From the NCBI GenBank assembly GCA_038021145.1, contig JBBPHT010000008.1:62001-126000 (forward strand): a stretch of DNA of 64,000 nucleotides. Direction: 5' to 3'. This stretch comes from Phyllosticta citriasiana. Its lineage: Eukaryota; Ascomycota; Dothideomycetes; Botryosphaeriales; Phyllostictaceae. The position numbers and the translations under genes are program-made. Under the pieces are notes generated by a model. The model saw only the letters and a list, made by a program, of their open reading frames with translations. It was not told the origin of the DNA and made no database searches. Of the stretch, positions 21,466 through 33,260 are shown piece by piece. Positions within the stretch are counted from its first letter, which is position 1. Every line of letters begins with the position of its first letter.

Positions 21466-22718
21466 ATGGAACGCAGCCACCGTGAAAACACAGACGCATC
21501 GGCTTCTCGACACTCGACCTCGCACTCGCACCGAACCTCCTCGCCGCTGCCCGACAGCCCTTTGTCAAACAACCACCAGCAACACCAACAACAACAACAC
21601 CAACACCAACAACAACAACACCACCACCAACAAAGGCGATCACATCCTCAGACCTCTGGGCTCCACCTCCCACCCATTCGTACCCGCTTCGCCGGCGACG
21701 GCTTCGACTACAGACGGCCCGTCATGTCGACCGCGGCGGCGGCCAACTCGTCGGCCTCCAACGTCATCGACCTCACCTCCGACGACGACACTGGCACCCG
21801 CGCCGTGCCTGCAGCGTCGACGCGCGCCACCCGCCCGCCACGCTTCCCCAGAGAAATCATCGACCTGTGCGACGACGACCCGCAGCCGGAACGGGCCAAC
21901 AGCAGCAGACAACGAAACCGAGCGCCATCGAGTCCGGAAGTCGAAGTCACCTTTTCCCGACGCGTGCCTATGGAGCAGAGAGCCGAGTTTGATGAGGTGA
22001 CGAGGTTTTTTCGTGAGGCCTTGCAGGGAGCTCAGCAGGAGCAACGGCGCGGCGGCGCGAATGGAGGGCCCCCGAGGTTCCTGCAGCCGCCGCAGACGAA
22101 TCATAGAACGATCGAGCAATACAATCAGATCCTGAACGAACGCACGTCGGTACGAAGGGGCAACGCGGCAGGTCGGTCCCGGGGCGAGCGCGGCGAAGGA
22201 CAAGCTCGACAGCTTCCACTGCCTTTCCTGGCGAGGGCCATTGCAACCCACGACCATGACGACATACTCAACGTTGGCACCCGGCCGCAGATAATGGAGG
22301 GGTTGTTCAACTACACAGATGTTGCCTTCAACCTGGGCGACCGCGAGCCGTCGCCCGCCACGTATTCGGCGCCTGACGCCGCGGGCCCTGGCTTCACACG
22401 CTCGCCCGAGGAAAACGAGGTCCTGGTATGCCCCAACTGCGACTCGGAGCTCTGCGCGGGCGACGAAGGCAGCCTGAAGCGCCAGGTGTGGATCATAAAA
22501 GGATGCGGTCACGTAAGTACTCTCGCTCTACCAACCTGCCCAAAGACGGCTCTAACGAGAAGTAGGCTTACTGCGGCGAGTGCACGACGTACCGGACGTC
22601 GACGAGGCGCAAGGGCAAAGACTGCGCAGGCCTCGCCGCGACATTTTCAAGATGCGTCGTCAAGGGCTGCGAGAAGAAGTGCAGTAATCGATCACACATG
22701 ATACAGTTGTTTTTGTAG
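21466..22718 (+). CDS. SUMO-interaction-motif / RING-like protein, STUbL-type candidate
   Basis: Exons 21466-22512 and 22566-22718 give 399 residues. Residues 36-56 are a Gln/His run. Two textbook SUMO-interaction motifs follow: VIDLTSDDD at 100-108 and IIDLCDDD at 131-138. The C terminus holds a RING-like zinc module: Cys 322 and 325, Cys 347, His 349, Cys 352 and 355, then Cys 379, 384 and 388. The intron splits the module directly after His 349, so the exon 1 frame alone would lack half the zinc ligands. Paired SIMs before a C-terminal RING match SUMO-targeted ubiquitin ligases (Slx5/Slx8, Rfp1, RNF4), which act on sumoylated proteins in the nucleus during DNA repair. The last ligand pair is spaced C-x4-C rather than C-x2-C, so ligase activity is not assured. 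An alternative start is Met 87. Confidence 0.72.
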
Positions 22719-24313
22719 TCTTGCAGGACTGCTCAGCGGCTTTTCCACACTACATGCGCTGGGTTGAATTCAACGCCAACGAAGCAACATTGCATCTTCA
22801 ACAATCCACAATTTGACTGCTCCCCGTGGACGTGTTCCATCTGCGCCTTTTGCAGCACTTCGTTTCAGCTCGGTCCTCGGTCTTCTTCCTCCGTCTCCCG
22901 CCTTTGGATGACCCGGCCAAGGTTTTACAGAGGCATGATTTCTGCGCCTCTAACACACGTGTTCTACGAGTCCCTTTCGCAAGGATACTTCAGCAGCGGG
23001 CAAGAAAGCGTTCCGTGCGTGCGTGCATTTTCCCTGGCGTCTTTTTTCTTCCTTTCTTCTTTGTCTTCACATTCTCTCTTCTACTGCAATAAAATAGCCG
23101 TTTTCTTTCCCCTTGCCAATCTATATTTTCTGCCCCAGTGGCTCGTTAGAGGAGGAGAGCAAACGCGCTGGCTCGCTTGCTGCTCTGCTCGAGTTCAGCA
23201 CACAATGGAGTGCTGTAGGACTCTCTTTCTCATAGCAAAGCGGTCATGGGAGCTGGGAAACGATGGCGAATGGATGGATGCTGCGAGGCGCAGATACATG
23301 TATATCAGAACATACTTCGGATCAGGCGGCCGGGGGAAAGGGGGGTTCCATCGGCGGGCGTGGCTAGTGGGCAACGGCTTTGGGGTCTGCGCCTGCAGGC
23401 GGAGTAGTGCGTAAGGAGTTTATTGTACATGCTCGACCAGCAGAATAGTACTCGTGAGAGAATCAAATGAGCAAGGCATATGGTGATATGCTGGTGTCTA
23501 TAGCCCGTAGGTGCTGTGGATACCAAATGGACTCGACACCTCACCTCTGTGAGGGTCTTGGCGGGCCAGCGCTGGGGACGGACAGGGTGCAGCGGGACCG
23601 GGATGGTCCGCTGTCCGCCCTCCGCTGCTAGCTCAACCATAGCTTCCGTTCCTTTCTCTTCCCTGCCCTACCAGCGACAGACAACTCTGGGGACCAGCCA
23701 AAAAACAAACCGCCTTCGACCATCGCATTTTCCGTGGCCTCCGCCTTACGCTGCATCCTTCACACTCTTTCTCCACGCTCCGCAGCTCGTTCATCCGTCC
23801 GCCGCTCCTCGCGTCAAAATCAGTGAGGAAGCAAGCATTGAGTTGAGGAAAGCGAGGGCGCCAATCCAATCGCCAGTCCAGTCCACTCCCCAACGCAAAT
23901 TCTGTTGGCCGTTGAACGACGGCCTTGCGCTGTCACACACACGCCATTGGGTCGCTCGCTCGCTCGCTCAGATCGGGGTACGACAACGAAAAGAGGCAGA
24001 ATCGAACGGGTGTGGTTGCGATTGCGGATAGGAAATAAGGATACTTTTCTGGGATAATTGGTGCTTTTGCTGCTGCTGCTGCTGCTGCTGCTGCTAGGGT
24101 TGCTTGGGAAGAATTGATCTGGAAAAAGACAAGTTAAAAAGACGAAAGAGCGAATTGGAAAGGCAATAAAAGGTTGAAGGGATTGAGATTGAGCCACGGA
24201 AGCCGGAAAGGGTCAACATTCGAAGAGCCGGGACTGCGAATATCGCCTTGACTTGCAGAAGAAGAAAGACGACCACTCATCACTGCAATCACAACCACAA
24301 CCCACCGCCCGCC
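22719..24313. other. Intergenic, 1.6 kb, with CTG repeat
   Basis: A 216-codon frame at 22764-23414 has no motif, and its start overlaps the likely 3' UTR of the preceding gene. A (CTG)9 tract lies at 24068-24095. The rest holds PHS1 upstream sequence with polypurine patches. Confidence 0.55.
24068..24095 (+). repeat. (CTG)9 trinucleotide microsatellite
   Basis: Nine uninterrupted TGC/CTG units in the region upstream of PHS1, about 220 bp before its start codon. Likely in the promoter or 5' leader. Confidence 0.9.
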
Positions 24314-25128
24314 ATGTCGACCCTAACCTCGCGGCCGCAAGTGCCCGCCTCACCTCCAAGCACGAATGGAGCAGCACGGCCCGCCAAAGCCCCCGCCGCC
24401 TCATCCACCAAACAAACCTACCTGCTCTCCTACAACGGCATCTCGGCCGTGCTCTGGGGCCTCCTCCTAATGCGGCTGCTCCTCCTGCTCCCCCTCTTCG
24501 GCCCGCAAAACCTCTTCGGCGGCACCGACAGCTTCACACGAGACATCCAAACCCTCGCGCTCCTCGAGCCGCTGCACTCGCTCCTCGGCGTCGTGCGCGC
24601 GCCGCTCCTGACAACCCTGATGCAAGTATCCTCGCGGCTGCTGCTGGTGTGGGGCATCGCGTGGCTCTTCCCGGCCGCCATCACGTCGGGCGGCGCCGAC
24701 GGCGGCTGGGCCTGGGCCGGCATGCTGGTGGCGTGGAGCGTGACCGAGGTCGTGCGGTACGGCTACTTTGCGTGCGCGCTGGGGCGCGGCGGCCGCGTCC
24801 CCAACGCGCTCGTCTGGGCGCGCTACAATTTCTTCTACGTGCTGTATCCGCTGGGCATCTCGTGCGAGTGCTGGCTCGTGGCGCGGGCGGTAAGGACGGG
24901 TGTCGCGGAGAGGGAGCTGGGCCCCGTCGCTAAGTGGACGTTGATTGCCGTTTTGGGGATTTATGTGCCTGGTGAGTTTTCCCTGCATTCCCGCTCGCGC
25001 GTCTTTTGGATGGGAAGGTGGTGCGGTGGATTCTGGTTACTGATTGATTGACAGGTTCGTACATCCTCTACACGCACATGATTGCGCAGCGGCGCCGCGT
25101 CATGCGCGGTAAGCAGCGTGCCGAGTAA
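24314..25128 (+). CDS. PHS1: Very-long-chain (3R)-3-hydroxyacyl-CoA dehydratase
   Basis: Exons 24314-24971 and 25055-25128 give 243 residues; intron 83 bp. Phs1 is the ER enzyme that dehydrates 3-hydroxyacyl-CoA in the third step of very-long-chain fatty-acid elongation, feeding sphingolipid synthesis. After a Pro/Ala-rich N terminus there are about six membrane segments beginning SAVLWGLLLMRLLLLLPLF. The catalytic pair is present as Tyr 178 and Glu 185 in YPLGISCE, with the same seven-residue spacing as yeast Tyr149/Glu156. TEVVRYGYFA at 144-153 is also characteristic. Exon 2 supplies the final membrane segment and a basic cytosolic tail. The start MSTLTSR is preferred over an in-frame ATG at 24248, which would add a basic, His-rich stretch unlike the family. 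Confidence 0.9.
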
Positions 25129-25564
25129 AAACGAACGGCCTATCCTCCTCCGCCCTACCATGTGTTTAGCTCACTGTCGTTCCTCTACGGGGACACAGAC
25201 GATACTTGCTTGCTCATGAAGCAAGAGAGAAGAAAGGAGCAAGGCGTCAACGAGGATGGAACGTAAAAGCTCTAGCGGCCAGGCTTTGGCCGAGCGATGG
25301 CAGATGATAAATGCAGTAAGGTAGAACAGAAAAGATCAGCACCAACCGCGCTGTACTGGCTACCTACCTAGCTGTGCTTTCGTCAAGGAGGTAGGTGCGA
25401 CGGGACTGGACTGGACTGGACAAGGCAGAACGGAAAACGGGAGGATGAGGTCGAATGGCTCGCTCAGATGGTAAAGATCGGATGAGTCTGGATCTGATGA
25501 GATGGAATTGCATAGGTACATAGACTACTACTACTACTACATTCGGAAGCAAGCAAAGTCAAGC

Positions 25565-25590
25565 ATGCACGCACGCACGCACGCATATGC
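25565..25590. repeat. (CACG)n tetranucleotide microsatellite
   Basis: Short run of ACGC/CACG units ending in CATATGCATG. A second run of the same motif lies at about 25983-26008. Confidence 0.75.
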
Positions 25591-26228
25591 ATGTACCGGC
25601 GTGGAAGACGGCACTGAACCGACCAGCTTGTGATACATTATCAACTCAATCAAATCAGTTCAGTTCAATTCGAGACGCGACGAGACGAGAAGAGACGACC
25701 TGGGGGGAACCAAGCACGATAAGACGAGACGGCGGCGCGTAAGGTTCGGAAAGGATGGCAGTGAGGCGACGTACTCACTGTACTCACTGTACGCCGCCGC
25801 CGCCGCTGCCGCCGCCGCTGCCGTGCTAGCACAGCCGTTCGTTGTCGGAATACAAAGCCATTGCCATTGCTTCCTCCCGTCAAATGACACGCACGTGGAC
25901 GTGGACGTGGACGCGGTGCGCATGGATGTGGTGCGCGTGGATATGTCCATCGATAAAAACAGGTACACGTACACGTACTCGACACGCACGCACGCACGCA
26001 CGCACGAAAAGTCGAGACGAGATGAGATGGGACAAGATTTGCTTACCTACCTACCCACCTACCCATCAGCTCATCTGCCGCAGCCGCAAACGAAACGGAG
26101 CAATCCAGCAGACATGATGAGACGCGATGAGATGTCCAACATGCCAAAAGGCCGGCTGAGGATTTGGCTGTTTGTGGGTGGGTAGACGGGATAGTCGACG
26201 TCGCGGTGTTAGGTATACCTTGACGGTG

Positions 26229-26480
26229 AGCGAAAGGGGGGAGGGGGGAAGAAAAAGAAAAGGGAAAAGAAAAGGAAAGAAGTTGGGGAGAAGGAGAAGG
26301 AGAAGGGGAAGGAGAAGGAGAAGGAGAAGGAGAAGGAGAAGGAGAAGGAGAAGATGGAGGTAAAGGTGGGTGGGAAAGAAGAGGAGGAGAAGATGAGAGG
26401 GAAAAAGAAGAAGAATTGAGGGAAATGAAGGGAATGGGAATAGGAATAGGGGGTTAGAGATGTTAAGGGGAGAAGGGGAG
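26229..26480 (+). repeat. Polypurine tract with (GGAGAA)n core
   Basis: About 250 bp in which nearly every base is A or G on the plus strand. The core at 26285-26355 is GGAGAA/GAAGGA repeats. Only a few pyrimidines interrupt the block. Confidence 0.9.
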
Positions 26481-26539
26481 GGGAGAGAAGAGAAGAGGAG
26501 AGGAAAGGTTCAGACAGTGTGCTTGCGCTGTTTTGATAG

Positions 26540-26622
26540 AGTGAGTGGGTGAGTGAGTGAGAGAGTGATTAAGCGAGTGAGTGAGTAAGTGAGTAAATGA
26601 GTGAGTAGGTGGATAACGGAGA
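26540..26622 (+). repeat. GAGT/GTGA tetranucleotide-like repeat
   Basis: Imperfect run of GAGTGAGT units (GAGTGAGTGGGTGAGTGAGTGA and so on) immediately after the polypurine block. Confidence 0.8.
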
Positions 26623-29186
26623 GTAGGATTACATACCTATGATGCCATAAACTCTTGTTTAAAGAAAAGGAGAGGAAGAATGAGGGGAGAAGAATTTTGG
26701 CTATTTCTTTTTGGATCTATTTAATAGGAGAGCGACGGCTTTGCCTTTTACGCACTGTAGTAGCGGTGCATGTGATGCCTTTTCTAGACGTTTTTATCAT
26801 GTTGAGTGTGCAGATACTTCTTCACATTTCTCTATTGCATTTGATTGTTCCATCTTCATCACGAACACAGTGGAGTAAAACACACGCATGTCATTGTAAA
26901 TTTTACCATTTTTATTATCATTTAACTACTTTTCCTTCTCCTTCTCCATCACGACCCTCCCTCCTCCTCCTTCTCCTCATCCCACCCCCACACCCCTACT
27001 CCTTTCAAACCACGTACTCCTCCTCTCCCACCAACACACGACGAGGCCATAGTCTCCGGTGCGCAAGGCCTCGCTCGCTCGCTGGCCTCTACCATCCTTA
27101 CCGCGTCCTTAACCGCGAGTCGTGGACGGTCCAGTCCGTGTAAGTTTCATTTCCCTCCTGTCCATTCCTCCTCTTCATCTCGCTCGCGTCGTGCCGGTCT
27201 TTAAAATTAGGTTCGAGAAGCGGGCGATGCCGCAGCTGTGAGGGGAAGGTCACGAGAGCGAAGGGAGTGGGTGTTGGAAGAAATTTGTTGGATCCTTGTG
27301 CGTAGTGCAGGGTTGATATCGTTGGCGTCGAGGTTGCTTTGATTTGGTGTTTGGGGTGTTCCCAATAGTAGACGGGAGGTTGGCGACGCTGCTGCTGATG
27401 TTGCTGTTGCTTCTGTTCTCCACTTGTCTTGTCCGTGGGCATCTCTTCTTTCTTCTGTTTTCTTCCTCATCCCGTGAGACGGCGTGGCCGCGGCACTTCA
27501 CCCCTCTGCAACCCGCTGGCCTTCGACTTCGTCTCCGTCTCCATCACATTCATCCGAACCACGAGCACCACCTTCGCACGTGCAAGGACAGTGCCGTGCC
27601 ACGCCCCATTCTCATCGGTCCCGTGTGTAGGATACGACGTTCCGCATTCCGCATTCACCGTTCGCGTTTTGCCATTCGGCACCCAATCCCCTCCATCCCG
27701 GCCGGCAGTAGTCTCAAGATTCTTCGACCAGTGGAGCAGGCACAGACCCAGACCAAGACCCAGATTCAAATCCAGAGCCCGCCGCGTCTTCGCGAGTCCA
27801 GCAGCCGAGCCGGTTCAACCCGACCGGGGCGCACGGTGTCTGGTGACCCACGATTCGTTTGCACAGCCAAGAAGAAAAGGAAAAAAAGGGGCACGCGGAC
27901 GCGTTGATGACTCGAGCGCGGGCTGAGCCGCTGCAAATGGCTAAAGGATAATAGGTAGCTGGAGGCGCAGCGGCTCTGCGGAAGACGATGTGCCCCCGCT
28001 GCCCTGCATCGGTCGTTGTCTGTCGAGTCCACGGCCTGAGGTCTGTCGGTGCAGTGCAGGTGTGGCCAATTTGATGACATCAGATGAGAGGCCTGAAGGC
28101 TGGCTGGCTGGGCGACGAGGTCCAATATTCCATGGATCCGCGGTCTCAAGGGCGGCCATCATCACATGCGAAGTCCAAGGAACCGAACCATGGGATGATT
28201 GTCCGCGAAGGAAAAATTTTGCTTCATATCATCATCTCTTCTCCCCCTCATTTTGAAGGGGACCCCCACGCCCTTGTCTCAGCGACCGTCGGCGTCGGCC
28301 ACTCGCTCGATTGTATTCGGCATAATTCTGGTTGGAAGACGTTGTCCGCCCAGTCGGCGCCGGGCTGCTCCCAGGTCCCAAGCCGAAAAACCTCAAACCT
28401 GAGGCACGTCGTTCGTCAATCCTCTCAAAGAGGCAACTCTATCCAGTCAGCGCCGCCGCCGACGTAAATGCGGTCCGCCTGTTCGCCTTCCTTCTTGGCC
28501 CCCTCCCCCTTCTTTCTCCCGTCCATCCCCAATATTCCCTTCAATGTTCATCCGCATCAACCCAACCCCCCACATTTGTGCAAAGGGCAGATGCCCTCTC
28601 GTCCCCGACCCACTCTCTTGCCAATTGGAGCTAGGTTGCGGATTTTTGCCAGCGCCCGTGGGCAGCGCTGGGGTGGCGGCGTGGTCGGTGCTTTTTCTTC
28701 GTCTCGCTGTTTCCATTGGCGCTCGGACCGCACGGCGCAACGTTTTGCACCCTGAACGCGCGCACTGACGGTGAGAACGATGTGCAGGCGGACGGGTTTG
28801 CGGTGTGCCAGACTTGTCAATGCTGTGGGTGCTGGTGACGAGTCTGATCTGTGCGTGCTGGTCGGTCGAGATGGACAAAGGGTTGACGCATGTCCTGTCA
28901 ATTTTCAAGAAGAATCAGTCATGGCATTGGCATCAGCTGATGGAGCCGTGGCAAGCTGGCGAGCGGCCGGCGCCGGCACGCCTGTTCCCATGGACCGGTG
29001 AAGACGGACATGGTGCGGAATTGGGCAACCGTCGAGTTTTCGAGATGCGGCGAGTGCAGATCCATCCAACGTGCCGGGGCCAAGGTGCATGACCCGCAAG
29101 GTTACTGGGCCCAGTAGCCTATTTCGTCGTCATGCAATGTGCTCAGCGTTGGCGAGGCAAATTCCGACAAGCTGTGACTGTAGACT

Positions 29187-30653
29187 TCAGCTTGCGTCTG
29201 CCAGCACACCCACCCAGCGCAGCGGGACTCGGCCAGCATCAGCATCGTCGTCGTCGACATCGGTGCCGCGGGCGCCCGTCTTTCGAGGCGGCAGCCAGAT
29301 ACGAGCTCTGCCGACGGCTCGTGAGTCGAGCTTGCCTCCGCGGCGCATATTCATTTCGAGGACGATGACGCGGAGAAAGTCGCTGTTTTCGCGCGGCTCC
29401 CGTTGCCGGACTCCGGGCGGCGACAGGGCCCTTCCTGCTTCGGTTGCGTCGGCGGAACTCTGGCCGCGTCTGCCACGCGATTGACTGCGCGAGCGACGCT
29501 CGTAGGTTTGCATCTGAATCATGGGCGCGTCGCTGGGCTCATCGACAGGCAGCCCGTGGATCAGAGCTTCGTGCAGCTGCTGCGTAAGCTCCGTGGGTGA
29601 CGTTGGCATTGTGCTCGTCGACGGGTTCAGGTAGCGACGCAGCGCAGGGTCGGGAGTGCCCTCAAAGTCCTTGGGGCGCATCTCGCTGGTGAAGCGCGGC
29701 GAGAGTATCGAGCGCGTGAGAAGATCGTCCGGAGGCACGCTCGGCGCGGTGAAGTTGGAAAAGGATTTTGCAGCCGACTTTAGGACCTGGAACGAAGCAG
29801 TCAAGTTGGAGGTAAAGGTCGATCGCAGGCTGGATGATGACTTCTTGCGCTCGACCTTGTCCTCGATGACAGGCAGCGGAGGAAGCTCTTCCTCGGCGAA
29901 TCCATAATGCATCAAAGGGTGATCGGGGCACTCCTCCTTTGGCGGTGACGAAAAGGGCCTCTCTTTTCTTCGTTCTCTCCGCGAAAGTGACGACGATCTC
30001 GGGGTCGAGGGGGAGCTCCAGGAGAGCACGGAACGGTCCTCGTCCAAGTCGGGAACAGACGCAAATGAACCAGATGAGACGGAGCGCGGTGACGTGGATT
30101 CTTGACCCTTTGAGATGCTCTCGCCCAGGCTGAAGCTGTCGTCCGTATCACAGTCATCGGGTCGCTCCAGCAGAATGTCCAGTGGCGACCCGAAGCTGCC
30201 GGGCGAGAGTTCCTTGTCTTCGGCCCTCCAGCCCTCAAAGAGCTCGTCGATGGAAATCGGACGGTCGTTGCGGCGGCGGCGCGACGAGCCATGTCGTCTC
30301 GGGGGAGGAATAGAGGTGACTGCCAGTATGGCGGCGACAGCGGGAGGCATGGCTTCGGGATTGTGGGGGGTTGGTTTGCGTCGTCGAGTGGTCGAGGAGG
30401 CTCGGGCTGGTGGACCCCGTGGCCTTGTCGGCATGGCTGAGGACGAGGTGAGGAGGTTGTTTCGCGAAGGGATAACCATGGGCTCGGAGTGGTGAGGCGG
30501 CGACATTGCTGGTGGCGGGAGAGGTTTGGATTGGGAACGTGGTTGTGGCCTGGGCATGGTGATGGAACCCATGGCTGCTGGGTCGGGCGACGAATGTTGC
30601 GAGGGTTGTCTAGATTGAGACGACGTGTAGCGGTAGGCTCGTGGGACCATCAT
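29187..30653 (-). CDS. Fungal protein of unknown function, Ser-rich, conserved-looking C-terminal block
   Basis: Intronless, 488 residues from ATG at 30653 (MMVPRAYRYTSSQSRQ). The frame is open further upstream to 31058, but that part is Tyr/Ser/Pro low-complexity encoded by a (TACTC)n repeat and is better read as leader. The protein is mostly disordered and Ser/Arg-rich, with patches such as RPISIDELFEGWRAEDKELSPGS, a CPDHPLMHYGFAEEELPPLP segment, and at the end ENSDFLRVIVLEMNMRRG, then RARIWLPPRK and a final RWVGVL. The last block resembles the C terminus of a widespread uncharacterised filamentous-fungal family, from memory only. No catalytic or membrane motif seen. Confidence 0.7.
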   Translation of the reverse strand: MMVPRAYRYTSSQSRQPSQHSSPDPAAMGSITMPRPQPRSQSKPLPPPAMSPPHHSEPMVIPSRNNLLTSSSAMPTRPRGPPARASSTTRRRKPTPHNPEAMPPAVAAILAVTSIPPPRRHGSSRRRRNDRPISIDELFEGWRAEDKELSPGSFGSPLDILLERPDDCDTDDSFSLGESISKGQESTSPRSVSSGSFASVPDLDEDRSVLSWSSPSTPRSSSLSRRERRKERPFSSPPKEECPDHPLMHYGFAEEELPPLPVIEDKVERKKSSSSLRSTFTSNLTASFQVLKSAAKSFSNFTAPSVPPDDLLTRSILSPRFTSEMRPKDFEGTPDPALRRYLNPSTSTMPTSPTELTQQLHEALIHGLPVDEPSDAPMIQMQTYERRSRSQSRGRRGQSSADATEAGRALSPPGVRQREPRENSDFLRVIVLEMNMRRGGKLDSRAVGRARIWLPPRKTGARGTDVDDDDADAGRVPLRWVGVLADAS

Positions 30654-30955
30654 GGTCGGGCAAGGGAGGGCGAGTAAGCAATTCACGGTCGCGTCGCTGG
30701 AAGGCGGGATTCGCTCGGACCCGGGTGCCTGGGGATGGATGTTTGTGACGTTGGCGCGGATCAGGATCCGAAGGACCGAAGGAAGGAAGCGTCTCGTAAT
30801 GGGATCGGGACGGCAGGGCCAGCAGGCGGACCTGGGCACGGAGGGGGAACGCAGAGGACAAGCCAGGGGGAAACAATGCTTAATAGTACAGGACGGCGAG
30901 AAGGAAGGAGAGGTGGTTGATGTGAGCTGGCAATATGACGACGGGGGGCGCGGCA

Positions 30956-31018
30956 CGGAGTGGAGTAGAGTAGAGTAGAGTAGAGTAGGGTAGGGTGGGG
31001 TAGAGTAGGGTAGGGTAG
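30956..31018 (+). repeat. (AGAGT)n pentanucleotide repeat
   Basis: About twelve units of GAGTA/GGGTA type, upstream of the minus-strand gene at 29187-30653, about 300 bp before its start codon. Confidence 0.85.
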
Positions 31019-33260
31019 CGATAAGGAAGAGTTGGGTGTGTGTGTGAGGACCCTGCAAGGGGCGCAGCCAGCTCAGCGCCGCGCAACGAGTTGAAAGTAA
31101 TCAAACACGCACGCCACAACGCCATCCCCGAGCCGATCAGCCAGCTAAACCCGTCCCCAGGCCAATCACCCCGTCCACATCGAACAGACAGTTGCACGGC
31201 TGCAGTCATGACGATGGATGGCCATGTATGATGTCGCGTGCGATGGACGAGTCGTGTGCCTGGCCAGGGGTGACGTCGCCATCTTCCCTTTCAACAGACA
31301 ACTTGGGAACGGCAGTGGGCGCGTGATGTTGTTGCACGGCCAGCCCAGGTCGTTATCACTGGCCAACAGTCGGATTCCGATTCACTCATTGACGTCCTGC
31401 TGCTGTCGGTCGTGCATGGCGCCCGAACCGCTGACTTTGGACTAAGGTATCTATCTGTACAAGTCGCCGACACAGGGATGCGGAGATACTGTATGTACAT
31501 GTAGCCTCTCCCCGCAATATCTCAATCCGGGGGCGGAAAAGCCCGCCCACGCCCTCTCTACAACCTCAACTCTTCTTCTTCTTCTTTGACCTCCATTGGG
31601 TACATACTGTACTCATTAAGTATCCCATTCCCATCTCTGAAAGTGGGCCGTTCCGTCTTCGTCTCCGCCTCCGCCTCCGCCTCCGACTGCTCCCCGACTC
31701 AGGCTCACCCACAGCACCCTCTTATCTCTAACAGCCAGCTGCCCAATCCAGCAAATTCACGGCGCCTCTCTCTAGTCACTCGCCATGACCAGACGCCGCC
31801 TGCACAACGAGACGCTCAACGACTCTCAAGGCCATCCATCCAGCGACACGCTACGCCAAATCACCACCTCCGGCCTTATCAGCACCCCACGTTTACCTCA
31901 GCGACATGTCGTCCGTCGGTCCGGCCGCTGACTCTGCATCTAAAAAAACCTACAGTTCCTCTGCCTGAAGCCGCGCCAACCACCTCGGCCCTCGAATGTG
32001 ACTGCTAGTCCCACCCCGGTCGACAAACCCCCAGCCAATAACAACAAACCTAGCCCGGATTTCGGCCATGCGTTTTGTTTTCCAATCTTGTGTTGCCTGC
32101 TGTCGCTGAGTCTGTGTTTGTCCACCTGCTCACCTCACACCGACCACACGCAGTAACTCCGCGGATGGCCGGCCGGCCGGCCGGCCGATCCTGATCGCCT
32201 GTCGCCTGTTTTGCCTCCAAACGGTCAAGAGGAATCGGAAGGAGAATGATAAACACCGGCCGCCCAGCCAGCCAGCCAGCCGACATGTATTACTCTGCAA
32301 TAACACGGTAGTTGCAGCGCTGCACCCATCCGTCCGTCCTCTTATGCCAAAACACATACATGCCACAGCCAAGCATGCAATACCGCTCTCTCGGCTTCGA
32401 CGCCCAAGTTTGTCAGGTGGCACTGCCCGTTTTTGCTGAGTGAGCAGTCAGTTGGTCGTCTCCCTCGCCTTCCTACGCAGGCAGGCAGCTACGTTCATAC
32501 CTCATCTCACCTCCTCACCTTCTTGTCTCATTTTGTTCGTCATCGTCTCCCTCTCGCCCGTTCTCTCACATCAGACGAACCGACCCGACCCGGCGGCCGT
32601 CTTGTCTTGTATGGGTGCTGCGCCGCGCGCCCAGCACCGGGCAGCGGCATGTATGGATGTATAGATAGTAGAGTGGACGGACGACACCAAGACGCTACCT
32701 GACATTAATTGGCATGGGCAGCAAGCAACTACATTAGCTCGTTGGCTATAATGAAGCTTGCTAGCTGGGTAGATAAGTACATAGGTAGCATGTGCCCAGC
32801 ACAGCCCAGCTCTAGAAAGGCATGACAAGACTACAACACCCCGCTTGTGTGTATGCACAAGCAAGGTGGGCAATTTTGTATGTATGTAGGTGCCTAACTT
32901 ACATACATGTCCTTCATCTCTTCGCGCTGTGCTGTGCTGTGCTGTGCTGTGCTATGCTATGCCACCCTGCTACCTACCTACCTACCTACCTATCTATCTA
33001 CTTGCCGGCACGTATGTATGTATGTAAAGATGCCTACCTACCTATACTGCCATTCGTTAAGCTGTGCCAATATAAAAAAAAAGAAAGAAGAAAAAAAAAA
33101 AAAAAAAGGGTGTTTCGATAACTTTTTCACGGGTCACTCCACGTCATTACACTTCACAGTATCCACCGTCTCATCATTTCGAGGCTCTCTTTGTTCTGCT
33201 TTCCCACCACCTACATACGTACGTGCACGCCTGGCTGCCTGTCTACACACCAATCCATCA

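Larger units (their letters stand above)
25129..29186. other. 4.1-kb gene-poor, microsatellite-rich region
   Basis: Contains ACGC-type tetranucleotide runs (about 25570-25585 and 25985-26006), CCG-rich and ACGTGG-like repeats (25790-25920), a long polypurine block (26229-26480), GAGT repeats (26540-26620), polypyrimidine DNA (26930-27010) and no convincing gene. The 187-codon frame at 27344-27907 starts with a hydrophobic Leu run but then becomes low-complexity, so I do not call it. Confidence 0.55.

Noticed and set aside
22764..23414. 216-codon plus-strand frame after the SIM/RING-like gene
   Set aside because: Begins within about 50 bp of the upstream stop codon, so it is probably 3' UTR, and shows no recognisable domain.
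27344..27907. 187-codon plus-strand frame with a hydrophobic Leu-rich start, resembling a secreted protein
   Set aside because: After the Leu run it is Arg/His/Gln low-complexity without motifs, lies in a microsatellite-rich region and overlaps other equally long frames.
30654..31058. 135-residue N-terminal extension of the unknown protein gene
   Set aside because: Encoded largely by the TACTC pentanucleotide repeat and low-complexity pyrimidine DNA; the ATG pair at 30653/30650 is a better start.
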